A DNA stretch of 64,000 nt from Nonomuraea thailandensis (GCF_024172165.1 NZ_JAMZEB010000002.1:3679501-3743500), one strand, 5' to 3'. Positions 18,428-27,184 are shown, counted from the first letter of the stretch. The notes: generated by a model not told the origin, from the sequence alone. Numbers and translations are program-made.

Positions 18428-18785
18428 CCTCAGATCCTCGCCGGCGAACTCCGGTGCAGGCTATGACCTTGGTGGTGTCCGGTGTGAGGAACAGGATGTA
18501 GTTCCAGGTGCGGTCGGCTGAGGTGATACGACCGAGTTGGATCGGCGATTGGCCAAGGCCGTTGAGGGTGTCGACTGTTTGCTGAAGGGACTCGTTTTGG
18601 GCACCTTGTTTCGTGGTGAGGCGGAGTCGGCGCCGGTAGGTCGTGGCCAGTTCGGATGCCGGCACGTCTCCGTCCCAGATGGTGAACTGGCCGTTGTCGG
18701 CGAGAGCGGCGCGGGCCGCTCTGCATGCTCCGGTTGTTGTGTCGAGGAGCGTGAGAAGGTCGTCTCGGTTCAGCGGTCGCTCCAC
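18420..18785 (-). CDS. hypothetical protein, coupled partner of the downstream gene
   Basis: A 121-residue protein starting MERPLNRDDLLTLLDTTTGACRAAR. The predicted order is an N-terminal helical half and a C-terminal beta-rich half (LGRITSADRTWNYILFLTPDTTKVIACTG, quoted in parts). The composition is normal for a soluble protein. No family recognised. It is the first gene of an overlapping two-gene unit and lies just 27 bases after the TniQ stop on the same strand, so it may be read from the transposition operon. Confidence 0.6.
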   Translation of the reverse strand: MERPLNRDDLLTLLDTTTGACRAARAALADNGQFTIWDGDVPASELATTYRRRLRLTTKQGAQNESLQQTVDTLNGLGQSPIQLGRITSADRTWNYILFLTPDTTKVIACTGVRRRGSEDD

Positions 18786-18812
18786 TTGCAGATTTTAGGG
18801 GTGGTGCGGATA

Positions 18813-20507
18813 TTAGCCGAGGCGCCCAGCCGGTTCTCCGGAGATCAGGTCGGTCGTGGCCGCGAGGAGGTCGGCCTCGTGGATCAGGAGCTTCTTGAGC
18901 GCGCCGTAGTGGGCGAGGGGCGCCTCGCGGTTGAGGTGGTGCCAGGTGGTCCCGCGGCGTAGGAGCCATTCGCGCTGGGTGTGCTGCGGCTGCTGGGCCT
19001 CGATGGGACGGGGCGCGAAGCGGGGTTCGCCTTGGGTGACGCGTGCCCAGATGAACGCGGAGGACTCTTCGTCGAGGCTCCAGCCGTGGAGGGCGTCGCG
19101 GCGGTGCTGGTAGTCGATTAGCCCGGGGGTGGTGTCGAGTTCGGCGGCGAGGTTCTTGAGGGCGATGATGAAGGAGGTTCGGGTCGGGTCGGTGTCGAGC
19201 CATTGGTAGAGGTCTTTGGTGAAGGCGAACTGGCCGCCCTTGGGATTGATGCCGAGGAAGTTGGCGGCGTCGCCGAGGGATCCGCCCGCTGACCACTGAA
19301 CGAGGATGGCGGCCGCGGATCGGCGGAGAACCTTGCTCAGCCGGCTCTTGCAGCCGAGCGGCGCGAGGTGCCGGTCGAACCAGACGTCTTCAAGGAAGGC
19401 GGGAACGTGTTCTGGCCGGTAGCCGCCGAAGCGTGCGGGGGCTTTCGGTCCCCTTGGTCCGGCCAGGCGGCGGTAGCGGCGGATGGCGGGTTCGATGGTG
19501 TCCCGGAGTGTCGGGGAGCAGGCGGTGTGGTGCCTGTCGAGGACAGAGGCGAGCGGAGTCTTACTGGGCTGGATGGTGTGGGCTTCCTGGATCTCGCGAA
19601 CGAGGGCGTTCTGGAGGTCGGGATGATCGAGGACGTTGAGCGCGGCGGTCAGGATGGCCGCGGTCGCGTGGAGTTCTCGGGGCAGGGAGTCACGGGACTT
19701 GCGGTTCCCGCCATTGAGGTGGCTGACGTGTTCGCCGATCGCGGGGATGCTGTGTGGTTGCAGAAGGTCTTGGCTTGCTGGCCAGGCGAGATAGAGCAGT
19801 GAGACGACGACGCGAAGGTCGGTGAAGGTGCGCGTCGCGTTGTCGGGTGAGGTGCGCGGATCAAGCAGAGCGGAAAGCCGTCGCTGAGCGTTCAGGACGG
19901 CTGGCCGAGGCTCGAAGGCGGGCGGTTGGGGCTGGTCCAGGCGGGCCCCGCAGCACGGTCGGCGGCGGCCCCGGCCGTCCGGATCCGCGGGGTCGCGGCA
20001 CTGGGCCGGATGCAGGACCCATTCGGAGGTCGGGGTGATCAGCCGGTTGGGTTGGGCTGCGAGCCGATGCTGCCGAGGACAGGCGTCGCGAAGGAACGTG
20101 TGGTGGTCTGGGCAGGCGAAGGCGATGGGCAGGTGCCAGATCTTCTTCCAGGGTCCGCCGTAGGCCTGCTGAACTGCGGTCCCGTCCCCGGCCAGGCAGT
20201 CCGGGCAGTAGCGGACGTCGTCATGGAACAGCCACTCGTCGAATCTTCTGTTCCCCTCTGTCCAGATCTTTCCGGCGCTGTGGGTGATCGGCGGGTAGCG
20301 GTCGGCCCAGGGCAAGAGCGTCAGCTCAGCGGCCTCGCCCGCGGTGAGAGCGGTGGCCGTCGCGAAGACCGGGAGGTTGAGATCGATCAAGAGCCGCCGG
20401 CTCAGCTGGCCGGGGACTCCATCGCCGCACTGGATGACCTTGGCCAGCTGCTGCGGTGTGACCCGCAGACGCCAGGCCAAGCGGAGCAGGAACCCGGCGA
20501 GTCCTTC
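18813..20507 (-). CDS. TniQ-family transposition target-selection protein
   Basis: A roughly 565-residue TniQ protein. In Tn7/Tn5053-like elements TniQ couples target recognition to the TniB ATPase and TniA transposase. The conserved N-terminal text EGLAGFLLRLAWRL (about 20507-20466) is followed by the treble-clef zinc finger with CPDCLAGDG and FACPDHHTFL and a later Cys/His set (residues about 95-170). The C-terminal half is helical with repeated helix-turn-helix-like units. There is no ATG/GTG in frame before the conserved block; a TTG at 20480 lies inside it, so the true start is unclear and may be lost. TniA is absent and TniB is truncated, so the element cannot move alone. Confidence 0.75.
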   Translation of the reverse strand, partial: EGLAGFLLRLAWRLRVTPQQLAKVIQCGDGVPGQLSRRLLIDLNLPVFATATALTAGEAAELTLLPWADRYPPITHSAGKIWTEGNRRFDEWLFHDDVRYCPDCLAGDGTAVQQAYGGPWKKIWHLPIAFACPDHHTFLRDACPRQHRLAAQPNRLITPTSEWVLHPAQCRDPADPDGRGRRRPCCGARLDQPQPPAFEPRPAVLNAQRRLSALLDPRTSPDNATRTFTDLRVVVSLLYLAWPASQDLLQPHSIPAIGEHVSHLNGGNRKSRDSLPRELHATAAILTAALNVLDHPDLQNALVREIQEAHTIQPSKTPLASVLDRHHTACSPTLRDTIEPAIRRYRRLAGPRGPKAPARFGGYRPEHVPAFLEDVWFDRHLAPLGCKSRLSKVLRRSAAAILVQWSAGGSLGDAANFLGINPKGGQFAFTKDLYQWLDTDPTRTSFIIALKNLAAELDTTPGLIDYQHRRDALHGWSLDEESSAFIWARVTQGEPRFAPRPIEAQQPQHTQREWLLRRGTTWHHLNREAPLAHYGALKKLLIHEADLLAATTDLISGEPAGRLG

Positions 20508-20858
20508 CCGGGATCGACGGGATCTCTCCGGCGTCGAGGTCGGCGAGGTTCCCGAGGCGGATTGCCGTCCCTGCCAGGAGTTCGGGGGTCAGCTGCTCCT
20601 CGCCGGTGGCGATCGCCTTGGCGCAGCCGTCCTCGATGAGCCGGCGCAGGAGGCCGACGATGCCGTGGGTGCGGCGGAACAGGTATTCGGGCATGCCGCC
20701 GCCGGTGAGCATTCCATCGAAGCCGCGCAGGAGCCGGAGCTGGTCTTCGATGCCAGCTAGGTGCTCGATGAACGCGTTGATTCCGGCTGGGGTGGAGTAG
20801 TCGAACGGGTCGAGGTCGACCAGGTCGAAGCGTCGTTCGGTCTGGGTGGCCGCAGCAG
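20500..20858 (-). pseudogene. C-terminal remnant of TniB-type transposition ATPase
   Basis: About 120 codons matching the end of the AAA+ protein that accompanies TniQ: TERRFDLVDLDPFDYSTP, then IEDQLRLLRGFDGMLTGG, EYLFRRTHGIVGLLRRLIEDG and LTPELLAGTAIRLGNLADLDAGEIP. The Walker A/B ATPase half is missing; homology ends near 20858, where unrelated sequence with the TGTCAC repeat begins. It overlaps the start of TniQ as in intact operons. Confidence 0.7.
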
Positions 20859-20883
20859 GGTTGTGGCTCTTGCCGCGTTTGAT

Positions 20884-20919
20884 TGTCACCTCGGCTACAT
20901 TTCGTAGGCTTTCTGTCAC
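20884..20919. repeat. second TGTCAC repeat cluster
   Basis: TGTCAC at 20884 and 20914, with AGGCTTTCTGTCAC (20906-20919) identical to 17983-17996 and in the same orientation. It sits where the TniB homology breaks off, 17 bases from the IS5-family element. It may be the end of a second related element. Confidence 0.4.
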
Positions 20920-20935
20920 TGGTTCTGGTGAGGTG

Positions 20936-21975
20936 CTAGGCCGTGTTTCAGAAGTGACTTGAGTGGCGGTTGCTCGAGGTGTTCGTAGATCGACAAAAAA
21001 AGAGGTCTCCGGTAGATGAGTCAACGACCAAGAAGACCATCTGCACGGAGACCTCGTGGACACCTTACCGGTGGCCGGGCGGGCTGATCTGACCGATGCG
21101 CAGTGGGCGGTGCTGGAGCCGCTGCTGCCGGTCGGCCGCAAGCCAGGGCGCCCGCCGACCTGGACGAAACGGCAGCTCATTAATGGGATCCGGTGGCGGG
21201 TTCGGGTGGGGGCGCCATGGCGGGACGTGCCGGAGCGGTACGGATGCTGGCAGACGATCTACGGGTTGTTCCGGCGCTGGCAGCGTGCCGGAACCTGGCA
21301 GCAGATCCTGACCGTCTTGCAGGCTCAGGCGGACGCGGCTGGGCTGATCACGTGGGATGTGAGTGTCGACTCCACCGTCTGCCGGGCTCATCAGCACGCC
21401 GCCGGGGCGCGGAAAAGGGGGATCTGCAGGTCGAGTCGCCGGGCGGGGTGCAGGAAGAGCCGGCCGATCACGGGCTGGGGCGTTCCCGGGGTGGCTTGAG
21501 CACCAAACTGCACCTGGCCACCGAGCAGGGCCGCAGAGCACTGTCGATCGTGCTGACGGCCGGGCAGCGTGGTGACAGCCCGCAGTTCACGGCGGTCTTG
21601 GAGGGCATCCGGGTGCCGCGCCTGGGCGGGGGCCGGCCCCGTACCCGGCCGGACCGGGTGCTGGCCGATAAGGCCTACAGCTCGCGCGGTAACCGCCGTT
21701 ACCTGCGCAGGCGCGGCATCAAGGCCACCATCCCGATCAAGCTGGACCAAGCCGCCGCCCGGCGCAGGAAGGGGACGAAGGGCGGCCGGCCACCGGCCTT
21801 CGACCCCGAGTCCTACAAGCTGCGTCACGCCGTGGAATGCGGCATCAACCGGCTCAAGGGCTACCGGGCGGTGGCTACCCGCTTCGACAAGCTGGCCGTG
21901 CGCTACGAAGCGACTGTTCATATCGCCGTGATCGACACCTGGCTATGAGCGCACCACTTCTGAAACACGGCCTAG
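20936..21975 (+). mobile_element. complete IS5-family (IS427-like) insertion sequence
   Basis: An element of about 1032 bp (20940-21971) bounded by perfect 17-bp terminal inverted repeats, GCCGTGTTTCAGAAGTG and its complement. A CTAG sits at both outer edges (20936-20939 and 21972-21975), the probable target duplication. It encodes a DDE transposase in two overlapping frames. It separates the TniB remnant from an ArsR-type regulator tail. Confidence 0.9.
21056..21948 (+). CDS. IS5-family transposase made by -1 frameshift (orfA 21056-21499, orfB frame to 21948)
   Basis: The first frame has the IS5 N-terminal domain (LTDAQWAVLEPLLP, RWRVRVGAPWRDVPERYG) and the first catalytic Asp in VSVDSTVCRAHQH. 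At GGAAAAGGGGG (21411-21421) homology passes to the -1 frame, which holds the second Asp in VLADKAYSS and the Glu in ECGINRLKGYR, and ends at 21948. This two-frame layout with a slippery A/G run is normal for IS427-group elements and is programmed frameshifting, so the gene is likely intact. The GTG at 21056 lies about 100 bases from the left repeat. Confidence 0.87.
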
Positions 21976-21979
21976 TAGG

Positions 21980-22183
21980 CGGCCCCCAGCACCAGGGTCA
22001 CCTTCCTCCCCGCCGTCTTCGGCCGCCCGCGCCTGGTGGTGATCCACGCGCCCGGGTGGCAGCCGGTGGTGCTGTACCCCGTGGCGGAGGCAGACCCGGA
22101 GAAGCCGGTATCGCTGGAAACAGTCAGAGGCACTCGCGCATCCAGTACACGCGGCTCGCGCCACCTCCCCGTTCTGCGCTGAG
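21980..22183 (+). pseudogene. fragment of an ArsR/winged-helix regulator (DUF5937-type)
   Basis: About 65 codons with VTFLPAVFGRPRLVVIHAPGW and VLYPVAEADPEKPVSLETV, a pattern seen before the winged helix of DUF5937/ArsR-type regulators. Both ends are missing: the left joins the IS5 element and the right runs into unrelated text before a stop near 22183. Confidence 0.45.
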
Positions 22184-22384
22184 CAACCGCCCGCTGCCCC
22201 CGGGCAGTCGGTCCGCGCCAGTCCAGGCCCCTGCCTTCCAAGTTCCCGGGCAGAATCTGACCGGGCCCGGCTCGCCGCTTCACCAGCGCCCCGCCCACGT
22301 TGTCGGCGCCCGCCGACGGTCCGCAGAGCTGACAGTGAGGCCGACAGGGGGGCCGGCAGGGAACTCGCCGGCGTTCCCGCGACA

Positions 22385-22984
22385 GTGATGTGTGTGGATG
22401 TGAAGATACGTGCTCGCCTGCTTGAAGGCGATCAACAGGCATTGGGCGAGCTTTTCGACCGGTACGCCACCAGTGTCTATAACCATGCCTACTGGGTGGT
22501 CGGTGACTGGTCGGCAGCCGAGGACGTGGTGTCGTTAACGTTCATGGAGGTGTGGCGGCTACGGGCACGCCTTGACCCGCAAGGCGGCTCGCTGCATCCA
22601 TGGCTGCTGGGGGTGGCCACCAACGTGGGCCGCAATCTGCGGCGGGCCAGACGGCTGCATCGGGAGGCTCTTGCCAAGATGCCCCGCGCCGCCCCCGTGC
22701 CGGACTTCGCCGACGAGGTGGTCGGGCGGATTACCGACGCGCAGCGACTGGAGAAGGTGCGTGCCGCGATCGGGCGGTTGCGCAAGCACGAGCGGGACGT
22801 GCTGCTGCTGTGCGCCGGCGCTGGACTCGACTACGCCGAGGCGGCCGAGGCGCTCGGCATCCCGATCGGCACTGTGCGGTCCCGGCTGTCTCGGGCCCGC
22901 AAGAAGCTGGAACTCGCCCTTACCCCCGTGACAGAAGATGGTGACCGCAGCATCGCGGTCCGGCCCCTCAAGGAGCACCCATGA
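22385..22984 (+). CDS. ECF-type RNA polymerase sigma factor
   Basis: A 199-residue sigma factor. Sigma2 spans about 18-85 (FDRYATSVYNHAYWVVGDWSAAEDVV and TFMEVWR) and sigma4 about 120-175 (LRKHERDVLLLCAGAGLDYAEAAEALGIPIGTVRSRLSRARKKL, shown in part). The linker is short and there is no C-terminal extension. The stop overlaps the next start by four bases (ATGA at 22981), so both are co-translated. The partner is a single-pass membrane protein of the type encoded beside this ECF group in actinomycetes, so the pair forms a sigma/anti-sigma-like unit. Start GTG 22385 or ATG 22388. Confidence 0.87.
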   Translation: MMCVDVKIRARLLEGDQQALGELFDRYATSVYNHAYWVVGDWSAAEDVVSLTFMEVWRLRARLDPQGGSLHPWLLGVATNVGRNLRRARRLHREALAKMPRAAPVPDFADEVVGRITDAQRLEKVRAAIGRLRKHERDVLLLCAGAGLDYAEAAEALGIPIGTVRSRLSRARKKLELALTPVTEDGDRSIAVRPLKEHP

Positions 22985-23589
22985 ACATTTTCCCCGGAAA
23001 GCGGGACTTTCCTGAGGGCCGTCACCAACTACTCAGGGAGTTCGTGATGATCACGATCCAGGACGAGTCCACCCCCGCCAGGCGGCGTCGCAGACTGCTG
23101 CGCCCCGCAATTCTGGCTCCCGCCGTGGGCCTGGCCGCCGCGGCTGCGGTGGCCATTCCGCTGGCGTTCGGCGGCACTCCCGCCTACGCGGTGGCCAAGA
23201 ACCCGGACGGCACCGTGTCGATCACCATCAACGAGGCCAAGAATCCCAAGGGGCTCGAGGCCGAACTGCGGCGGATGGGCTACAACATCGTCGTCGACTA
23301 CCTGCCGGCGGGCAAGAAGTGCGCCACCCGGCCGCGCGGCTCGCACTGGCTGTCGAAGGAACTTGCTCCCCTCGCCGTGTTCCCGCCCACTTCCGAGGAC
23401 TTCCCGGGCTTCCAGATCGACCCGGCACAGATCAAACCGGGCCAGACCGGCGTGCTGGAGTTCGGCGTGAACGACAACCCCCAGCCGGGTGGCGTCATAG
23501 CGGCGATCTGGGCGCGAGTCTCTGACGGGCCCGTGGGACCGTGCGAACTCGTCGACGGCGACGCGCCCCTGGGTGACGGCGAGGAGTAA
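22981..23589 (+). CDS. sigma-associated membrane protein (CU044_5270-like)
   Basis: A 202-residue protein. The cytoplasmic N-terminus (1-45) contains PEGRHQLLREFVM, typical of proteins encoded after this ECF sigma type. A Arg-rich patch and one transmembrane helix (about 46-66, ILAPAVGLAAAAAVAIPLAF) lead to an extracytoplasmic domain rich in short strands (GTVSITINEAKNPKGLEAEL, YNIVVDYLPAGKKC). Two Cys in the outer domain may pair. It probably binds or tunes the sigma factor. It ends in an acidic tail. The coupling by ATGA overlap is clear. Confidence 0.78.
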   Translation: MNIFPGKRDFPEGRHQLLREFVMITIQDESTPARRRRRLLRPAILAPAVGLAAAAAVAIPLAFGGTPAYAVAKNPDGTVSITINEAKNPKGLEAELRRMGYNIVVDYLPAGKKCATRPRGSHWLSKELAPLAVFPPTSEDFPGFQIDPAQIKPGQTGVLEFGVNDNPQPGGVIAAIWARVSDGPVGPCELVDGDAPLGDGEE

Positions 23590-24050
23590 CCAGGCATCCA
23601 GGACCACACCGGCCTGGATGGCTCCGCTGTCAGTTCCCTGATCAGGGCCGTTGCGCACGCCGTGGCAAGATCTCCAGGCGCGGAGTCCCCCGGGTCAGCC
23701 ATCTCGGACGGCTGGCCCGGGGCCATGCATGAACAGGAATGAGGCGTCCCCACCGGGCCGGGTATGGGCGAGGTCCGGATCGGAGAAGGTCTTCCAGATA
23801 CGGGTGCGCTGGAAGGCCATGAGCCAGACGATCGGGCGAGCTTGCGCACACTCCGGCCCATGAACGGAAACGACGCGAGGTCTCGCGCGGCCCCTCGACA
23901 CCCTCCCAGGCCCCGTCGATGGCGGGTGGGGTGCTGACACGCTTCTCGGCGAGCAGCTCGAGACGGCCGCCGGCAGCGGCGGGCCCTGCTCGTGGAGGTC
24001 AGGCAAGGTTACGCTGCTGCCGGCTGTCGAACATGTGGACTCCGTCCGGG
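23590..24050. other. convergent intergenic region with no clear gene
   Basis: 460 bases between convergent genes. Minus-strand text near 23700-23880 (WLMAFQRTRIWKTFSDPDLAHTRPG in pieces) looks protein-like but I cannot place it. It includes the hairpin at 23688-23722. Confidence 0.4.
23688..23722. terminator. 13-bp stem hairpin, likely bidirectional terminator
   Basis: CCCCGGG-T-CAGCC pairs with GGCTG-G-CCCGGGG around a nine-base loop, with one T-G wobble. It lies about 100 bases past the sigma-partner gene, between convergent genes. Confidence 0.5.
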
Positions 24051-24833
24051 CTACAAGGCGTGGCCGCCGGCGACCTGGAGCACCTGGCCGGTGACCCAGC
24101 GGGCCTGGTAGGAGGCCAGGTACACCACCGCGTCGGCGATGTCTTCCGGCTCGCCTACCCGGCCCATCGGCACGATCCCGCTCGCATGGGCGAGGACGTC
24201 CGGTGTCATCCAGCCGGTCTGTACTGGGCCGGGCGCGACGGCGTTGACCCGGATGCCCCGTGCGGCCAGGTCCAGGGCGGTGGAGCGGGTGATCGCCTCC
24301 AGCGCGGCCTTCGACGTTCCGTAGCCGGTCTGGCCGGGGAACGCGCGGGCGGCGTCGGTGGTGATGTTGACGACGCACAAGGGTTCCTCGCCACGGCGTC
24401 GGCGAGCGACCTCGGCGGTCAGGAGTGCCGGGGCGATGGCGTTGACCTGATAATGCCGCTCCAGCGAACCGTGGGTGAGCGTGTCGACATCGTCCGGCGT
24501 CTCACAGTGCGCCGCGTTGTTGACCAGAACGTTGATCGGCCCGGCTTGGCCGGTTACCGCGTCGGCGAGCCTGGCGGCGGCGTCGGGTTCCGAGAGGTCG
24601 GCGCTGACGGTGAAGGCGCCGTTGCCGAGTTCGCGGGCCAGCACGGCGGCCGCGTGGGCGTCGGGGGTGATGTGCGCCTGTTCGACGCCCTGTGGGGCGG
24701 GCCGGTCCTGGGCGAGATAGTGGATCGCGACGCGGGCGCCCTGGGCGGCGAACGCGCGGCTGATCGCCGCCCCGATGTTCCCGGCGCCGCCGGTGACCAG
24801 GACGTTCTGGCCGCTGAGGCGGGTGTCGATCAT
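24051..24833 (-). CDS. SDR-family oxidoreductase
   Basis: A 260-residue short-chain dehydrogenase. It has TGGAGNIGAA (14-23) for nucleotide binding, NNAAHCE where most members have NNAG, NITT with Thr at the usual catalytic Ser position, and YGTSKAALE giving the Tyr/Lys pair. The C-terminus is typical (VTGQVLQVAGGHAL). The Ser-to-Thr variation at NITT could reduce or alter activity. It is an isolated gene, convergent with the sigma operon and followed on its upstream side by non-coding DNA. Substrate unknown. Confidence 0.85.
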   Translation of the reverse strand: MIDTRLSGQNVLVTGGAGNIGAAISRAFAAQGARVAIHYLAQDRPAPQGVEQAHITPDAHAAAVLARELGNGAFTVSADLSEPDAAARLADAVTGQAGPINVLVNNAAHCETPDDVDTLTHGSLERHYQVNAIAPALLTAEVARRRRGEEPLCVVNITTDAARAFPGQTGYGTSKAALEAITRSTALDLAARGIRVNAVAPGPVQTGWMTPDVLAHASGIVPMGRVGEPEDIADAVVYLASYQARWVTGQVLQVAGGHAL

Positions 24834-25264
24834 CTATGTCTCCTCTTTTCGTCGTACGTGGCCGGACATGCGTTGATGACGGCGGCGCCCGGGGCGACGA
24901 GAAACACAGGCGGGATGCCGGAGCACAAAGCGTGGTGAACACGAAAGGCCTGACCTCACGGAGGAACGCATCCCGCCGGGCCGGTGGCCTCGGGCGCGGG
25001 GACGGGCAAGATCAGGAGCGCATACGGTCACCCTACTCCAGTCGGCCCGAGCCTGCGGGCTCCACTTCCCCGAGGCCCCGGCCACACCACAACCGTGAGG
25101 GTGAGGGCCGTGACGACCGGGCCGAAGGGGAGTGTCCAGTGCGCGGTGGTCAGCCGGCGCGGGTTCGCAGCCGCCATGAGTCGGTGGCCGGGCACTCGGT
25201 GCTCCGGATGCGGGCCACTGCGGGCCCTTCGCCGGACCTCCCGGTTGTGCGACACCACGACGAC
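24834..25264. other. stretch without a supported gene
   Basis: 430 bases. A minus-strand hydrophobic piece (TLPFGPVVTALTLTVVVWPG near 25080-25140) could be a membrane-protein scrap, but nothing can be identified with confidence. Confidence 0.4.
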
Positions 25265-25575
25265 TTACTGACGCAGTGGGGCGATGGGGCCGTCGGGCGA
25301 GATCAGGCGGGCTTCGAGCATCCGCTCCACATGGCCGGCCACCTGCTGATCGGTCAGCCTGCGGAAGCCGTCGGCGTCGATCACCGACACGATCGGCCAG
25401 ATCTTGCGCGTCACGTCCGGCCCGCCGGTCGCCGAGTCGTCGTCCGTGGCGTCATACAACGCCTGGATCAGCGTCCTCGCCGTGCCGTCGGCCGACGCGC
25501 CGTCGCGGTAGAGCTTCTTCAGCGACCCGCGCGCGAAGATCGAGCCGGATCCGATCGCGTCGAACCTCCTGCGCT
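25265..25575 (-). pseudogene. prcB: C-terminal fragment of proteasome subunit beta
   Basis: About 100 codons matching the end of the actinobacterial 20S proteasome beta subunit: YERRRFDAIGSGSIFARGSLKKLY, then LIQALYDATDDDSATGGPD, RKIWPIVSVIDADGFRRL and a SPDGPIAPLR tail. The propeptide, catalytic Thr and first two thirds are missing, and the text before GGPYERRR is unrelated. It is a stranded fragment, not a working gene; the functional copy must be elsewhere. Confidence 0.75.
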
Positions 25576-25760
25576 CGTACGGTCCACCCCCATCTGGTGG
25601 GCCAGCTTGCGCCAAGCGATGGGCGACTCGGTCGTCACCACGGCCAGGTCACCCCACCACTCCAGGTTCTTGGGCGGCCGGAGGCCGATCGCCCATGTGG
25701 CGTGGTGGGCGGGGTGCTCATCACCATCGTCCTCAAGGGCTCGCAGGTCCATCCCGCAAG
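25576..25760 (-). pseudogene. unidentified gene fragment
   Basis: A minus-strand frame reads HATWAIGLRPPKNLEWWGDL and VVTTESPIAWRKLAHQMGV, which looks like real protein sequence. I do not recognise the family. It adjoins the proteasome fragment and has no complete frame. Confidence 0.3.
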
Positions 25761-26018
25761 CGCATTCGCTGCCGCTCGGCGTTCGTACACGCTGGAACTG
25801 GACGCTCTGCGCACCAGAACTGAGGTTCTGGCGTCGGCCACCTACCCAGGGACGGACCGATGCGTCCTGCGGCTCGACGTGTCCGGTCCATCGGTCGACG
25901 CAGCCGGGGTACTGCTCGGGAAACAGCTCCCGCTTCAGCTTTTCGGCGGGCGGCAGGGTCGGGCGAACCCATACACTTCCTCGGGTCGCCCGGCCGTTGA
26001 GGCGGAGTTCGGACTTGT

Positions 26019-26462
26019 TTGCTTGCCCCGCAGGAAGTTCAGAACACTCCGGGCGGCCTGCTGCCCGAGGGCAAGACCTGGTACAAGGAAAAGAACCGCG
26101 GCATGCCCGACTCGTGGTCGCAGTTCATCAACCCGGCCGAGACCAAGACCGTGGCCCGGCTGCTCAAGAACGGCACGACCAAGGGCAACACCGTTACCGG
26201 CTCCATCACCGTCAGGGAGCTCAAGGCGGTCTCGGCCTGGGTGTCCGCCGCCAGGATCGGCACTGAGCACGACGGCATGAAGATCTCCTACACGCTCACC
26301 CTGTCCTCAGCGGGTCTGGTCAGCCGCGTGCGGTCCACCTACGCTCTGGCCGAGGACGGCACCACCTACACCAGCACCGTGGACAGCCGTTACACGGGAT
26401 GGGGGAGCAAGGTGTCGGTCAAAACATCGGCGGCCGCCGCCGTGACCACCAAGTTCCGCTGA
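26019..26462 (+). pseudogene. C-terminal part of a secreted lipoprotein-like protein
   Basis: About 145 codons, beta-rich, with KTWYKEKNRGMPDSWSQFINP, LLKNGTTKGNTVTGSITV and a long antiparallel-strand tail (YTLTLSSAGLVSRVRSTYAL). This resembles the LppX/LprAFG-like lipoprotein fold found in actinomycetes. The signal peptide and N-terminal half are missing; the first codons come from an unrelated junction. Stop at 26462. Confidence 0.5.
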
Positions 26463-26579
26463 CCCGGCCTGACCGCCTGCGCTTCGGCCAGTACCGTGGC
26501 GCGGGCACCGGCAGGGGAACTCTGACAGCCCGATCACTCAACATCAGGACCTTCGGCCACGCGTTCGGGAGCAATGATC

Positions 26580-26707
26580 GAAACCTGTGGATCTGCCGGG
26601 AAGGGGTGTACCTTCCCGGAGCATCCGATGATGGTTTCGAGATAAGGCCGACGTTGCAGCGTCGGTCGGGAAGGCACACCCGTGCCGCTTACCGTAGTGC
26701 CCGAGCC
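26580..26707 (+). mobile_element. relic left end of an IS256-type element
   Basis: This 128-base stretch parallels the left end of the IS256-type element at 45928-46045. Shared blocks are CTGTGGATC, GGGGTGTACCTTCCCGG, a CGACGTT/CGTCGG hairpin region, GGCACACCCGTG and the transposase start reading M-x-L-T-V-V-P. Homology stops a few codons into the transposase gene, where the WD40-protein fragment begins. Confidence 0.7.
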
Positions 26708-27184
26708 GTCATCGCCGTCATCACCGCGATAACCGCCGTGCGCTCCGCCCAGGACGCCGACCGGCAGGCCACCGAAGCGGACCGGCAACGCACCGGGGCA
26801 CGCTCCAGCGAGATCGCCGCCTGGAGCCAGTCCTGGCCCGACGACGACCCGGTGACGGTGGCACGCCTGGCAGCGGCGGCCTGGGCGATCGCTCCGACCA
26901 ACGACGCCCGCACAAGCTTGTACACGGTGGTAAGCCGGCCCGCACGAGGCGTCTGGAGGGGCCACACCGACGGCCGGGTGTCCGCGGTGGGCGTTCAGCC
27001 GGGATGGCAAGTACCTGGCCAGTGGCGGCAACGACGCGACGGTGCGGATCTGGGATACGGCCACCGGCCATCAGGTTCGCGAACTCACCAGCCTCCACGG
27101 TCCGGTGGTCTCGGTGGCGTTCAGCCCGGACGGCCGGCGCCTGGCCAGCGCCGGTAACGACCAGACGGTAAGAATGTGGGATAC
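26708..27184 (+). pseudogene. fragment of a WD40-repeat (nSTAND-like) protein
   Basis: The first part is a hydrophobic helix (VIAVITAITAV) followed by a coiled stretch with SAQDADRQATEADRQRT and WPDDDPVTVARLAAAAWAIA. This is the linker between a transmembrane helix and propeller found in actinomycete NB-ARC/TPR/WD40 proteins. After a frameshift near 26990, two WD40 repeats follow: DGKYLASGGNDATVRIWDTA and DGRRLASAGNDQTVRMWDTA. The propeller is cut at about 27184 by the IS4-family relic. No start or end is preserved. Confidence 0.7.

Noticed and set aside
24836..26266. 476-codon plus-strand open frame
   Set aside because: Arg/Pro/Gly-rich shadow text crossing the proteasome fragment on the opposite strand and a lipoprotein tail in another frame; no motif.
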